Positions 1 through 9,527 of a stretch of DNA of 64,000 bases are shown here, one piece after another. The position numbers and the translations under genes were made by a program. Every line of letters starts with the position of its first letter. Positions within the stretch are counted from its first letter, which is position 1. Origin of the DNA: Mesobacillus sp. AQ2 (lineage in GTDB: Bacteria; Bacillota; Bacilli; Bacillales; Cytobacillaceae); the NCBI RefSeq assembly GCF_030122805.1, contig NZ_CP126080.1, positions 1,865,001-1,929,000 of the forward strand. Reading direction: 5' to 3'. The notes beneath the pieces were generated by a model that was not told the DNA's origin, searched no databases, and saw only the letters and a program-made list of their open reading frames with translations.

Positions 1-2
1 CC

Positions 3-566
3 ATTCTGCACAGCAAACTGACAGCTGCTGGAAATGTGGACTGCCAAACTGGAACCATCATCGGAGGCACTATTTCGGCTGGCCGAAATATTTCAGTCAA
101 GGAATTGGGGAATGAGCTCTTTACTAAAACAGAATTAGCTGTGGGCTGGGACCCATTGTTGGAGAAAACTGAACAGGACACGATTGCTTCCATCGAAACA
201 GCCAAAATCAATATCCGGAAACTGACAGAAATAGAAGTGAAGCTTGCTGAAATTGGCAGGCATGCAGGTACCTTAACGAACGAGCAGAAGCAAATGATAG
301 CGAAACAGCGGAATACCAGGCTGCAAGTTGAAAAATCCCTTGAGGAACTGTTGGCCGATCTGGAGTTTTTACAGCTTGAAAAACAAGATCGATTGAATTC
401 CTGCTTAACCGTAAATGATAAGGTATTTCCAAATACGAAAGTTTTTTTCGGGAAGTACGCTTTCCTGACAAACCAGATATATAAAAAGGTGAATTTCCAT
501 CTCGAAAATAGTGAGATTTCGATTAATCCGATTGTAAAACTCGAACCATCACTAGTTAGGAAGTGA
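3..566 (+). CDS. FapA-like (DUF342) protein, C-terminal part
   Basis: The reading frame is open from the left edge of the window, so the gene starts upstream and only about 187 C-terminal residues are present. The first residues look like turns of a beta-helix (GG-T-I-AG-N pattern), followed by a long charged helical stretch that looks like a coiled coil (about residues 70-130), and a short beta-rich tail. This is the architecture of FapA/DUF342 polymerisation-domain proteins found near the end of the fla/che operon in many bacilli. Its position just before a SwrB-like gene supports that. The molecular role is not established. The call rests on architecture and context rather than on a catalytic motif. 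Confidence 0.7.
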   Translation: MLHSKLTAAGNVDCQTGTIIGGTISAGRNISVKELGNELFTKTELAVGWDPLLEKTEQDTIASIETAKINIRKLTEIEVKLAEIGRHAGTLTNEQKQMIAKQRNTRLQVEKSLEELLADLEFLQLEKQDRLNSCLTVNDKVFPNTKVFFGKYAFLTNQIYKKVNFHLENSEISINPIVKLEPSLVRK

Positions 567-567
567 C

Positions 568-882
568 ATGATGAGCCTCAAAGCAATCGAAATGCAGATT
601 GCTCTTCCGAGGACACATGATGCCGGCAAAATTCAAGAGCAACTTCAACAGCGGGGACAGCATCTTCAGGAACATGCGGCACAAAGTGTGACGAAGGAAG
701 ATGAATTAAAACGCAAAACGGTGATTAAAAACAACCAGAAGCAGGAAGCCCGCCTGAATCAGGATGGCGGCCAACCAGGCCACCATCAGCAAAAAGACAG
801 GGACGATAAAAAAAGCAAGGATGATCAAGATGTACAGCCACACCACCCTTATAAAGGGAAGGTGATTGATTACAGCGGATAG
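568..882 (+). CDS. small hydrophilic His/Lys/Gln-rich protein of unknown function
   Basis: A 104-residue protein starting one base after the previous stop, with an AGGAAGTG ribosome binding site; two ATG codons stand in tandem and either could be used. It has no signal peptide or membrane segment. The middle is extremely rich in Gln, Lys and Asp, and the C-terminal third has several His residues (HHQQK, PHHPY). It is probably disordered or nucleic-acid/metal binding, but that is inference. It lies between a FapA-like gene and swrB, where I believe several bacilli carry a similar uncharacterised gene, so co-expression with the motility operon is likely. I do not recognise a domain. Confidence 0.65.
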   Translation: MMSLKAIEMQIALPRTHDAGKIQEQLQQRGQHLQEHAAQSVTKEDELKRKTVIKNNQKQEARLNQDGGQPGHHQQKDRDDKKSKDDQDVQPHHPYKGKVIDYSG

Positions 883-891
883 AGGGATATA

Positions 892-1476
892 ATGACCACT
901 TTTCTACTACTCTTAAGCCTCATACTGAACGCGGCAGCAATCTTCGCCATTATCCTATTATATTTACGGCAGAATCGGCTTGTTGAAGCAGAAAAAAAAC
1001 AGGGAAAAATCATCAGCGAAATGGAAGAGATTTTTTCGTCCTATCTATTTGAATTGAAAGAAGAGAATGATAAGTTTCTTGAGTTGATGTCAAACAGCAA
1101 TATTAAATTAAATACGGACAAAGCGGAAAAGCCTGCTGATGTAACAGATATGGGATCACAGAAGGACCCCGAAGCCAGAGACCACGAAATCCAACAACAC
1201 CGTCCCGGTAAAGGTATATCTTATCACGCTGCAAGACAGGCATATCATAAAGCCAGTGAAACAACCACAATTACCCCTGGAGATACGGATGAGACAGAAA
1301 TCGATGTCGGCCAAACTGCGGATCCAGGACCAGAAACAAAAGAACTCACCTTGTTTGATCAGGTTACAGCCATGAGACATCAGGGGCTGACGATCGAAGA
1401 AATAGCCAGGGATCTTGATAAAGGGAAAACAGAGATTGAACTTTTGCTTAAATTTCGGCAAAATACGAAAGATTAA
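892..1476 (+). CDS. swrB: SwrB-like swarming motility protein
   Basis: A 194-residue protein with one N-terminal membrane segment (about residues 3-23, Leu/Ile/Ala-rich), then a charged coiled-coil region, a variable linker, and a C-terminal helix-turn-helix-like segment (around residues 165-190, with GLTIEEIARDL). This matches SwrB (YlxL), the membrane-bound activator of flagellar type III export/basal body assembly that lies directly before rpsB at the end of the fla/che operon in B. subtilis. The start follows an AGAGGGA site. The middle third is poorly conserved in the family, so the assignment rests mainly on architecture and position. Confidence 0.75.
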   Translation: MTTFLLLLSLILNAAAIFAIILLYLRQNRLVEAEKKQGKIISEMEEIFSSYLFELKEENDKFLELMSNSNIKLNTDKAEKPADVTDMGSQKDPEARDHEIQQHRPGKGISYHAARQAYHKASETTTITPGDTDETEIDVGQTADPGPETKELTLFDQVTAMRHQGLTIEEIARDLDKGKTEIELLLKFRQNTKD

Positions 1477-1477
1477 C

Positions 1478-1506
1478 TTGATTGTCAGTTTTATTTATGC
1501 TATATT
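1478..1506 (+). promoter_or_regulatory. sigma-A promoter of rpsB
   Basis: TTGATT (1478-1483), a 17-bp spacer, then TATATT (1501-1506) preceded by the extended -10 dinucleotide TG at 1498-1499. It overlaps the end of swrB and would give a leader of about 107 nt for rpsB. Confidence 0.6.
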
Positions 1507-1554
1507 ATCTCATGGTGTTAATACACACGTTCAATGATTTGGCCAGATGGTGCT

Positions 1555-1571
1555 GCCAGGCAGTTCCTGGC
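1555..1571 (+). promoter_or_regulatory. hairpin in the rpsB leader
   Basis: GCCAGG (1555-1560) pairs perfectly with CCTGGC (1566-1571) across a five-base loop, about 50 nt before the rpsB start. In B. subtilis rpsB mRNA is autoregulated by S2 through its leader, so this is a plausible part of the S2-binding structure. No T-run follows, so it is not a terminator. Confidence 0.45.
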
Positions 1572-1580
1572 TGAAGGTGA

Positions 1581-2330
<750 letters not shown>

Positions 2331-2338
2331 TTTAAAAT

Positions 2339-2377
2339 AAGGTGATATAGGGAAGCGCCCTTTATCACCTTTTTTTA
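2339..2377 (+). terminator. terminator after rpsB
   Basis: AAGGTGATA pairs with TATCACCTT, with an inner GGG/CCC pairing, and seven T residues follow. Confidence 0.85.
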
Positions 2378-2413
2378 AGACTTTATTCCATATAAGCCTC
2401 GTTAGGGTTTATA

Positions 2414-2444
2414 TTGGCAAAATCAAGTTAAAATAAAGTATAGT
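2414..2444 (+). promoter_or_regulatory. possible sigma-A promoter of tsf
   Basis: TTGGCA (2414-2419) and TATAGT (2439-2444) are good hexamers, but the 19-bp spacer is long. The position, 34 bp before the tsf start and just after the rpsB terminator, makes separate initiation plausible. Confidence 0.4.
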
Positions 2445-2478
2445 TACATATAACCGAGATTTTAGGAGGAATTTCATT

Positions 2479-3363
2479 ATGGCAATTACTGCACAAATGG
2501 TAAAAGAATTGCGCGAAAAAACTGGCGCAGGTATGATGGACTGCAAAAAGGCACTTCAGGAAACAAATGGTGATATGGACCAGGCTATCGATTTCCTTCG
2601 TGAAAAAGGTATCGCTAAAGCTGCAAAAAAAGCTGACCGTATCGCTGCGGAAGGTACAACTTACATCCTTACAGAAGGAAATGAAGCAGTCATCCTAGAA
2701 GTAAACTCTGAAACAGACTTCGTAGCAAAGAACGAAGGCTTCCAGGTTCTTGTTAAGGAAATCGCTGAGCACCTTCTTAAGAATAAGCCAGCATCTGTAG
2801 AAGAAGCTAATGCTCAAACTATGGAAAATGGCGATTCAGTAGAAACTACTATCAACAATGCAATTGCTAAAATTGGTGAGAAACTGTCACTTCGCCGCTT
2901 TAAAGTTGTAACTAAAACTGATAACGATGCATTCGGTGCTTACCTTCACATGGGCGGACGCATTGGCGTACTTTCAGTTCTTGAAGGAACTACTGACGAA
3001 GCAGCTGCTAAAGACGTTTCTATGCACATCGCTGCATTGAACCCTAAATATGTATCACGTGACGAAGTATCTCAAGAAGAAGTTGAGCATGAGCGTCAAA
3101 TCCTTACTCAACAAGCTCTTAACGAAGGCAAGCCGGAAAACATCGTTGCTAAAATGGTTGAAGGCCGCCTAAGCAAATATTTCGAAGATGTTTGTGTTCT
3201 TGACCAGGCATTCGTTAAAAACCCTGACCAAAAAGTACGCCAGTTTGTTGAATCAAAAGGCGGAACACTTCGTGAGTTCACTCGTTATGAAGTAGGCGAA
3301 GGCATCGAAAAGCGTGAAGATAACTTTGCTGAAGAAGTAATGAATCAGGTAAACAAGAAATAA
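2479..3363 (+). CDS. tsf: elongation factor Ts
   Basis: A 294-residue EF-Ts, the guanine nucleotide exchange factor that regenerates EF-Tu-GTP. It has the N-terminal UBA-like module ([19 protein letters not shown], about residues 8-26) and the conserved block with NSETDFVA (around residues 75-82) that contacts EF-Tu. The start follows TTTAGGAGGAATTTCATT. Codon use is highly optimised, like rpsB. It is followed by its own terminator, which separates it from pyrH. Confidence 0.98.
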   Translation: MAITAQMVKELREKTGAGMMDCKKALQETNGDMDQAIDFLREKGIAKAAKKADRIAAEGTTYILTEGNEAVILEVNSETDFVAKNEGFQVLVKEIAEHLLKNKPASVEEANAQTMENGDSVETTINNAIAKIGEKLSLRRFKVVTKTDNDAFGAYLHMGGRIGVLSVLEGTTDEAAAKDVSMHIAALNPKYVSRDEVSQEEVEHERQILTQQALNEGKPENIVAKMVEGRLSKYFEDVCVLDQAFVKNPDQKVRQFVESKGGTLREFTRYEVGEGIEKREDNFAEEVMNQVNKK

Positions 3364-3386
3364 TCTTTCACTAGCCTATGTAATTG

Positions 3387-3415
3387 CAGGGAACACTCCA
3401 GTGTTCCCTGTTTTT
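3387..3415 (+). terminator. terminator after tsf
   Basis: CAGGGAACAC pairs perfectly with GTGTTCCCTG across a four-base loop, followed by five T residues. Confidence 0.9.
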
Positions 3416-3492
3416 GGACATAGCTTTAATTAGGTTTTTTCCGTGAGCATGCCTGCTTTCGGAAAGCCTTAAATTACATATGGAGGTACCCT

Positions 3493-4218
3493 ATGACCAG
3501 CCCTAAATACAAAAGAGTTGTTTTAAAGTTAAGTGGAGAAGCATTAGCCGGAGAACAAGGATTTGGCATCAATCCGTCGGTAATCAAAAATGTTGCAGAC
3601 CAGGTAAAGGAGATTGCTGAACTGGATGTGGAAGTCGCTGTAGTAGTAGGCGGAGGAAATATCTGGAGAGGCAAGATCGGCGAAGAAATGGGAATGGACA
3701 GAGCGACGGCAGACTATATGGGCATGCTTGCTACCGTCATGAATTCCCTGTCATTGCAGGACAGTCTGGAACAAGCGGGAATCGAGACAAGGGTTCAAAC
3801 TTCCATCGAAATGCGTCAGGTTGCAGAACCGTATATCAGAAGAAGGGCAATCAGACATCTCGAGAAGAAACGCGTTGTTATATTTGCTGCCGGAACAGGG
3901 AATCCGTACTTCTCGACGGATACTACTGCTGCACTCCGGGCTGCAGAAATCGAAGCAGATGTAATCCTTATGGCGAAAAATAACGTCGATGGTGTATACT
4001 CTGCTGATCCGCGCGTTGATAAGAATGCGACTAAATACGAAGAACTTTCTTATTTGGATGTGTTGAAGGAAGGTCTTGCTGTCATGGATTCAACTGCGTC
4101 ATCCCTATGTATGGACAATGATATCCCGTTAATTGTATTCTCAATTATGGAAAAGGGGAATATTAAACGCGCAGTAATGGGTGAAACAATCGGAACAATC
4201 GTGAGGGGGAAAAACTAA
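3493..4218 (+). CDS. pyrH: UMP kinase
   Basis: A 241-residue bacterial UMP kinase of the amino-acid kinase fold, which phosphorylates UMP to UDP in pyrimidine synthesis. Visible motifs are KLSGEAL near the N-terminus (phosphate-binding Lys), [11 protein letters not shown] (about residues 51-61) and [17 protein letters not shown] (about residues 137-153). The start follows TGGAGGT. The stop overlaps the frr start by one base (TAATG), so the two are translationally coupled. A short TTTCCG/CGGAAA dyad at 3438-3465 lies in the leader; I give it no function. Confidence 0.97.
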   Translation: MTSPKYKRVVLKLSGEALAGEQGFGINPSVIKNVADQVKEIAELDVEVAVVVGGGNIWRGKIGEEMGMDRATADYMGMLATVMNSLSLQDSLEQAGIETRVQTSIEMRQVAEPYIRRRAIRHLEKKRVVIFAAGTGNPYFSTDTTAALRAAEIEADVILMAKNNVDGVYSADPRVDKNATKYEELSYLDVLKEGLAVMDSTASSLCMDNDIPLIVFSIMEKGNIKRAVMGETIGTIVRGKN

Positions 4219-4775
4219 TGCCAAAAGAAGCTATTGCTAATGTAAAAGAAAGAATGTCAAAAGCGATCCAAGCTTTTACACGCGAACTTGCCAGCATCCG
4301 TGCAGGGAGGGCAAATGCCTCTCTTTTAGACAGGATTCAGGTGGATTATTATGGTGCACCAACTCCGGTCAATCAGCTTGCGGGAATCTCTGTGCCGGAA
4401 GCACGTCTTCTGGTCATCCAGCCGTATGATAAGTCAATCCTTGGCGAAATTGAAAAGGCAATCCTAAAGTCTGATTTGGGGCTAAACCCAGCTAATGATG
4501 GATCCATCATCAGAATCGCGATTCCTCAGCTAACAGAAGAACGACGGAAAGAACTTGCGAAGCTCGTGAAAAAGGAAGCTGAAGAAGCAAAAATCGCTGT
4601 CCGCAACATCCGCCGTGATGGAAATGAAGATTTGAAGAAACTAGAGAAAAACGGAGAAATCACTGAAGATGACCTTCGTGGATACTCTGACGATATTCAA
4701 AAGCTTACTGATGAGCATATTGCCAAGATCGATCAGATTGCGAAAGACAAAGAAAAAGAAATCATGGAAGTTTAA
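4218..4775 (+). CDS. frr: ribosome recycling factor
   Basis: A 185-residue RRF, the usual length. With EF-G it splits post-termination ribosomes. The hallmark [15 protein letters not shown] segment (about residues 26-40) and the Lys/Arg-rich C-terminal helices ([13 protein letters not shown]) are clear. It overlaps pyrH by one base and is followed by an intrinsic terminator, closing the pyrH-frr unit. Confidence 0.98.
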   Translation: MPKEAIANVKERMSKAIQAFTRELASIRAGRANASLLDRIQVDYYGAPTPVNQLAGISVPEARLLVIQPYDKSILGEIEKAILKSDLGLNPANDGSIIRIAIPQLTEERRKELAKLVKKEAEEAKIAVRNIRRDGNEDLKKLEKNGEITEDDLRGYSDDIQKLTDEHIAKIDQIAKDKEKEIMEV

Positions 4776-4796
4776 TTCCAGGTAATGATCATCGAA

Positions 4797-4823
4797 AACC
4801 CTCTGTTTTCCAGGGGGTTTTTT
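4797..4823 (+). terminator. terminator after frr
   Basis: ACCCTCTG pairs with CAGGGGGT (one G-T wobble) across a five-base loop, followed by six T residues. Confidence 0.85.
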
Positions 4824-5295
4824 CTCTATACATATTAGCGGGAATGAAGAAAAGTGGAATTGGCACCAGCCAACTAAGTCAGGGTTTTGCTAGAGAGACT
4901 TTTGGGAAGTGGAATCAGCCTTCATTCTGATAAAACTGCATATTTTCGTAAAGTACATAAAACAATGAGTTTACGTAAACGGCCTGAATGATAGAATATA
5001 ATAATATCAGCCGTATTATTCTGTTTTACTTTTGAACAACATAGTCTGTTTATAAGGCTGCTATTGAAATGGAGCAGACAAAAACAAAATAATATCACGC
5101 ATAGTCCATCCGTTTATAGAGATATCTTTATTCTTTTTTGGTATGATAGTGGCATATGGAAAAGAAAGAGAGAAGAAAAGGATTACTCTATGGCTTTTGG
5201 TGAGCAGTCCAGCTTCAGTGCCAGACCATTTCCGGGAAAAGTCAGCCGGATTGAATGAATGGTGCTAAAGATAATCTTTTGGGGGAGCTGTCACA
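4824..5295. other. gene-free stretch between frr and uppS
   Basis: About 470 bp with no convincing gene. A 64-codon frame (5064-5258) runs through it but overlaps the likely uppS promoter and resembles no protein I know. Two visible features are a perfect 12-bp palindrome GTTTACGTAAAC at 4969-4980 and a TATAAT hexamer at 4997-5002 without a well-spaced -35. The composition is AT-rich. Confidence 0.5.
5139..5147 (+). promoter_or_regulatory. extended -10 promoter, probably for uppS
   Basis: TGG followed by TATGAT (5142-5147) fits an extended -10 promoter. No good -35 is visible. It would give a leader of about 140 nt for the uppS-cdsA-dxr-rseP unit. Confidence 0.4.
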
Positions 5296-6072
5296 ATGTT
5301 AAATAAAATGAATCCGTGGAAGAAGGAGCCAAGTCCTTCCGGTTTCCGAGATCGTATACTTCAGATAAAAGAACATCAAGTCCCGTCCCATGTAGCCATT
5401 ATCATGGATGGAAACGGACGCTGGGCCAAAAAACGTGCGTTGCCCCGTGTAGCTGGCCACCATGAAGGAATGAAGGTTGTCCGCAAAATAACAAAACTGG
5501 CCAATGAAATTGGAGTCAAAACTCTGACTGTATATGCTTTCTCTACAGAAAACTGGAAAAGGCCGAAAATGGAAGTTGATTTCCTGATGAAGCTGCCAGA
5601 AGAGTTCCTGGGTACCTTCCTTCCTGAATTGATTGAAGAAAATGTCCGTGTCGAAATGATTGGCTATATGGATAAGCTTCCAGAGCATACAAGAAAAGCG
5701 GTCGGGAAAGCGATGGAGGATACAAAGGATAATACAGGCCTTGTTCTGAATTTTGCCCTTAATTATGGTAGCAGGGCAGAAATTTTAGATGGTGTCAAAA
5801 AAATCATGATCGATATAAAAAATGGCAAGATTTCAGAAGATGATTTAACCGAAGAAGCCTTCTCTTCATATTTGATGACAAAGGACATGAATGATCCCGA
5901 TTTATTGATCAGGACAAGCGGAGAAATCCGTTTGAGCAATTTCATGCTCTGGCAGCTTGCCTATACGGAGTTCTGGTTCACTGACGTACTTTGGCCCGAC
6001 TTTAACGAAGAACATTTAATTGAAGCAATAGAAGCATTCCAGGGCCGTCAGCGGCGTTTTGGAGGAGTATAA
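5296..6072 (+). CDS. uppS: undecaprenyl diphosphate synthase
   Basis: A 258-residue cis-prenyltransferase that extends farnesyl diphosphate with isopentenyl units to the C55 carrier lipid for cell wall synthesis. The catalytic Asp38 lies in IIMDGNGRW, followed by the substrate segment with STENWKRP, and the C-terminal DLLIRTSGE and FWFTDVLWPDF motifs are intact. The start follows GGGGGAG. It begins a run of envelope genes with cdsA, dxr and rseP. Confidence 0.97.
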   Translation: MLNKMNPWKKEPSPSGFRDRILQIKEHQVPSHVAIIMDGNGRWAKKRALPRVAGHHEGMKVVRKITKLANEIGVKTLTVYAFSTENWKRPKMEVDFLMKLPEEFLGTFLPELIEENVRVEMIGYMDKLPEHTRKAVGKAMEDTKDNTGLVLNFALNYGSRAEILDGVKKIMIDIKNGKISEDDLTEEAFSSYLMTKDMNDPDLLIRTSGEIRLSNFMLWQLAYTEFWFTDVLWPDFNEEHLIEAIEAFQGRQRRFGGV

Positions 6073-6091
6073 AAAAGGTGTGAATAAGTAA

Positions 6092-6880
6092 ATGAAGCAA
6101 AGAATCATTACAGCAGTCATAGCAGCAGCTATTTTTCTTCCAATCGTGATTTTCGGAGGCTGGCCATTCATCGCAATGGTATATTTAATAGCTTCCGTAG
6201 CCTTATATGAAGCGCTGAAAATGAAGCAGTTAAATCTTTTCTCAGTTCCGGGGATTCTATCTCTGCTCCTATTATGGATTTTCCTGATTCCCAGTCAGTA
6301 CAGCGGCTTTTTAAATGAGATTGATTATACAAAATTGGAGCTTTTCTTCCTTGGAGTACTTTTGTTTTTGACATATACTGTCATCACTAAAAATCGCTTC
6401 ACTTTTGAAGATGTTGCCTTTTCGATTATGTCGACTCTTTATGTTGGACTTGGTTTTTATTTCTTCATTGAAACACGGGAAGCAAACCTGATTTATGTAT
6501 TTTATTCGCTTTTCATCATTTGGGCGACCGATTCAGGAGCGTATTTTATCGGAAGGGCAATTGGCAAACATAAGCTTTGGCCAGAAATCAGCCCGAACAA
6601 GACGACCGAGGGCTTTTTTGGCGGTGTAGCATCCGCGCTTGTCGTTGCGCTGCTGTTCAGCATATTCGGTGATATGGACGTATCGGCCATTATCCTATTG
6701 GCTGCGACTGCCTTCTTATCAGTTTTTGGACAAATAGGCGATCTTGTCGAGTCTGCTTTGAAACGTCATTATAATGTAAAGGACTCAGGCAACATCCTTC
6801 CTGGACATGGCGGCATGCTAGACAGGTTTGACAGTCTGCTGTTTGTCTGGCCATTAATCCACTTAATCCATCTGTTGTGA
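6092..6880 (+). CDS. cdsA: phosphatidate cytidylyltransferase
   Basis: A 262-residue integral membrane enzyme that makes CDP-diacylglycerol from phosphatidate and CTP, the branch point for phospholipids (used later by PgsA, also in this window). It has about seven or eight hydrophobic segments and the C-terminal signature KDSGNILPGHGGMLDRFDS with its essential acidic residues. It starts 19 bp after uppS with an AAGGTG site, so it is in the same operon. Confidence 0.96.
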   Translation: MKQRIITAVIAAAIFLPIVIFGGWPFIAMVYLIASVALYEALKMKQLNLFSVPGILSLLLLWIFLIPSQYSGFLNEIDYTKLELFFLGVLLFLTYTVITKNRFTFEDVAFSIMSTLYVGLGFYFFIETREANLIYVFYSLFIIWATDSGAYFIGRAIGKHKLWPEISPNKTTEGFFGGVASALVVALLFSIFGDMDVSAIILLAATAFLSVFGQIGDLVESALKRHYNVKDSGNILPGHGGMLDRFDSLLFVWPLIHLIHLL

Positions 6881-6973
6881 TTGATTTTTTTATTCTAAGA
6901 TGGAACCTAAACGCATGATCGTTCCGGGGGTGGACATTAAAACCCCGTTGAAGATATTAGGAGTGAAAGAATT

Positions 6974-8116
6974 GTGAAAAGAATCAGCTTGTTGGGTGCG
7001 ACAGGATCGATTGGGATCCAGACACTTGAAGTCATCAGGGAACATCCTGAGGAATTCAAACTTGTTTCAATGTCTGCTGGCCGGAACATAGAGCTTTGCG
7101 GCAAAATCATCAATGAATTTCAGCCAGAACTGGTTTCGGTACAGGAGAAGGATGATGCTGACCGTTTAAAGCCAGAATTTCCATCGGTCAAAATAGTACA
7201 TGGACTGGCTGGTCTTGAAGAAACAGCGATTTTTAGCAAGGCTGATGTTCTTGTTAACGCTGTACTTGGCAGTGTAGGGTTAAAGCCGACACTCGAAGCA
7301 ATTCGTTCAGGCAAAACCATCGCGATTGCAAATAAAGAAACACTTGTCACCGCAGGCCATATCATCATGGAAGAAGCAAAACGCCATAACGTGGCCATCC
7401 TTCCGGTCGACAGTGAACATTCCGCCATCTTCCAGGCTTTACAGGGAGAAAAAGAAAAGAATATTGAGCGTCTAATCCTTACAGCATCTGGAGGGAGCTT
7501 CAGGGACAAGGCAAGGGAAGAACTGCATGGTGTGACAAAATCAGATGCTTTGAACCACCCTAACTGGTCGATGGGAGCAAAAATAACGATTGATTCCGCG
7601 ACAATGATGAACAAAGGTTTAGAGGTAATCGAAGCACACTGGCTATTTTCTCTTCCTTATGACGATATTTCGGTTCTGCTCCACAGGGAGAGTATCATCC
7701 ATTCGATGGTTGAATTCCATGATACCAGTATCATCGCCCAGCTTGGGACGCCAGATATGAAAGTGCCGATTCAGTATGCTCTTACATACCCAGACAGGCT
7801 GCCGCTTGTGTCAGGAAAGAGGCTGAACCTGGCCGAAATAGGAAGGCTTCATTTCAAGGATATGGATTTTGAACGATTCCGCTGCCTGAAATTTGCTTAT
7901 GATGCCGGGCGGGCAGGAGGTACGATGCCTGCAGTGATGAATGCGGCAAATGAAGCCGCGGTTGCCGCCTTTTTAGAGGACAAAATCACTTTCCTCCAAA
8001 TTGAAGACTTAATAGAGAAAGCAATGGAACACCATGGCATCATTGAAACTCCAGACCTCGAAACAATCCAAGAGGTTGACAGAGAGACAAGAAACTTTGT
8101 AAATTCGCTAGTATAA
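6974..8116 (+). CDS. dxr: 1-deoxy-D-xylulose 5-phosphate reductoisomerase
   Basis: A 380-residue DXR, the second enzyme of the MEP isoprenoid pathway, which supplies the precursors for UppS. It begins with GTG after TTAGGAGTG. The N-terminal NADPH-binding GATGSIG (residues 8-14) is clear. The metal-binding region with [10 protein letters not shown] and the catalytic-loop segment NHPNWSMG are present, as is the C-terminal AANEAAV segment. Length is normal for the family. Confidence 0.97.
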   Translation: MKRISLLGATGSIGIQTLEVIREHPEEFKLVSMSAGRNIELCGKIINEFQPELVSVQEKDDADRLKPEFPSVKIVHGLAGLEETAIFSKADVLVNAVLGSVGLKPTLEAIRSGKTIAIANKETLVTAGHIIMEEAKRHNVAILPVDSEHSAIFQALQGEKEKNIERLILTASGGSFRDKAREELHGVTKSDALNHPNWSMGAKITIDSATMMNKGLEVIEAHWLFSLPYDDISVLLHRESIIHSMVEFHDTSIIAQLGTPDMKVPIQYALTYPDRLPLVSGKRLNLAEIGRLHFKDMDFERFRCLKFAYDAGRAGGTMPAVMNAANEAAVAAFLEDKITFLQIEDLIEKAMEHHGIIETPDLETIQEVDRETRNFVNSLV

Positions 8117-8168
8117 AGGTGAGTCTATCAAAGTGGATTCTTATCCTTAAAAAAGGTGGTTAGATAAT

Positions 8169-9431
8169 TTGAATACAGTTATAGCCTTCATTGTTATTTT
8201 TGGCGCCCTCGTATTCTTCCATGAACTTGGGCATCTGATATTCGCCAAACGGGCTGGCATCCTTTGCCGGGAATTTGCGATTGGATTCGGTCCTAAAGTC
8301 TTCTCGCACAAGAAAAATGAAACGGTTTATACGATCCGTCTCCTCCCCATCGGCGGTTTTGTGAGAATGGCTGGCGAAGACCCTGAAATGATTGAAATCA
8401 AGCCAGGGCACAGAGTGGGTTTGCTTTTTAATAAGAATGATGAAGTTCAAAAAATCATCCTTACGAACAAGGAAAAGTATCCTGATGCAAGAGTCATCGA
8501 AGTTGAAAAAGCGGATATTGAACACGAGCTTTTTATTAAAGGTTACGAGGAAGGGGAGGACGACAGCCTTCTGACATCCTTTCCTGTCAGTAAAACAGCG
8601 GTACTTGTCGAAAACGGCGTAGAAACACAGATTGCGCCATTTGACAGGCAGTTCGCTTCTAAAACACTTGGCCAAAGAACAATGGCAATCTTCGCAGGAC
8701 CGATGATGAATTTTATCTTGGCAATGGTGATTTTCATTATCCTTGCTTTGTTCCAGGGGATTCCATCGAATGAACCGGTACTTGGCAAGCTGACTCCTGA
8801 TGGCAGTGCCCTTAAGGCGGGTCTTCAGGAAGGTGATGTAGTCAACAGCATTGAAGGCTCAGAAGTTTCAAGCTGGCAGGATGTTGTGGAAATCATCCGC
8901 AAAAACCCTGGAAATGAGCTTGATTTCTCGATTAACCGTGAAGGACAGAGCATGGATGTGCCAGTTACGCCTGAAGTGAAAGACGTAGAAGGTGAAAAAA
9001 TCGGTTTGATTGGTGTTTATAGCCCTGTTGAAAAATCACCATTAAAATCGATCTCATACGGAGTCAAGGAAACGTATTTCTGGACAACTGAAATTTTCTC
9101 CATGCTGGGGAAACTCCTGACTGGCCAATTTTCGATTGACGCCTTGTCGGGCCCGGTAGGAATCTATGTGTCCACTGATACTGTAGCCAAGTCAGGGATT
9201 TTCTATTTAATGAAATGGGCTGGGATCCTGAGCATTAACCTTGGGATCATGAACTTGCTTCCATTCCCAGCTTTGGATGGCGGCAGGCTGACCTTTTTTG
9301 CAGTTGAAGCCCTTAGAGGAAAACCAATCGACAAGCAAAAAGAAGGAATGGTCCACTTCATTGGATTCGCGTTATTGATGCTTCTGATGCTAGTGGTCAC
9401 ATGGAACGATATTCAAAGGTTTTTCCTGTAA
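8169..9431 (+). CDS. rseP: RseP/RasP site-2 zinc metalloprotease
   Basis: A 420-residue membrane protease that cleaves within the membrane, for example anti-sigma factors and signal-peptide remnants. The zinc motif HELGH is at residues 18-22 in the first membrane helix. A PDZ domain lies near the middle (about residues 200-280), and the second active-site motif NLLPFPALDGGR lies in a C-terminal helix. The start is a TTG after AAAAGGTGG. It is last in the uppS-cdsA-dxr-rseP unit and is followed by a terminator. Confidence 0.95.
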   Translation: MNTVIAFIVIFGALVFFHELGHLIFAKRAGILCREFAIGFGPKVFSHKKNETVYTIRLLPIGGFVRMAGEDPEMIEIKPGHRVGLLFNKNDEVQKIILTNKEKYPDARVIEVEKADIEHELFIKGYEEGEDDSLLTSFPVSKTAVLVENGVETQIAPFDRQFASKTLGQRTMAIFAGPMMNFILAMVIFIILALFQGIPSNEPVLGKLTPDGSALKAGLQEGDVVNSIEGSEVSSWQDVVEIIRKNPGNELDFSINREGQSMDVPVTPEVKDVEGEKIGLIGVYSPVEKSPLKSISYGVKETYFWTTEIFSMLGKLLTGQFSIDALSGPVGIYVSTDTVAKSGIFYLMKWAGILSINLGIMNLLPFPALDGGRLTFFAVEALRGKPIDKQKEGMVHFIGFALLMLLMLVVTWNDIQRFFL

Positions 9432-9453
9432 AAAACAGAAGGATAGAAATGGA

Positions 9454-9490
9454 CTTCCTGCCCGGGATTCATCGGGCAGGAAGATTTTTT
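9454..9490 (+). terminator. terminator after rseP
   Basis: CTTCCTGCCCG pairs perfectly with CGGGCAGGAAG, followed by A and six T residues. Confidence 0.92.
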
Positions 9491-9527
9491 CAAAAGATAT
9501 GAAATTATCATAATGAGGTGTTAATCA

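Noticed and set aside
5064..5258. 64-residue protein before uppS
   Set aside because: It overlaps the likely uppS promoter, has no good start signal and no recognisable family; a shorter start at 5190 has a weak AAAAGGA site but only 22 codons.
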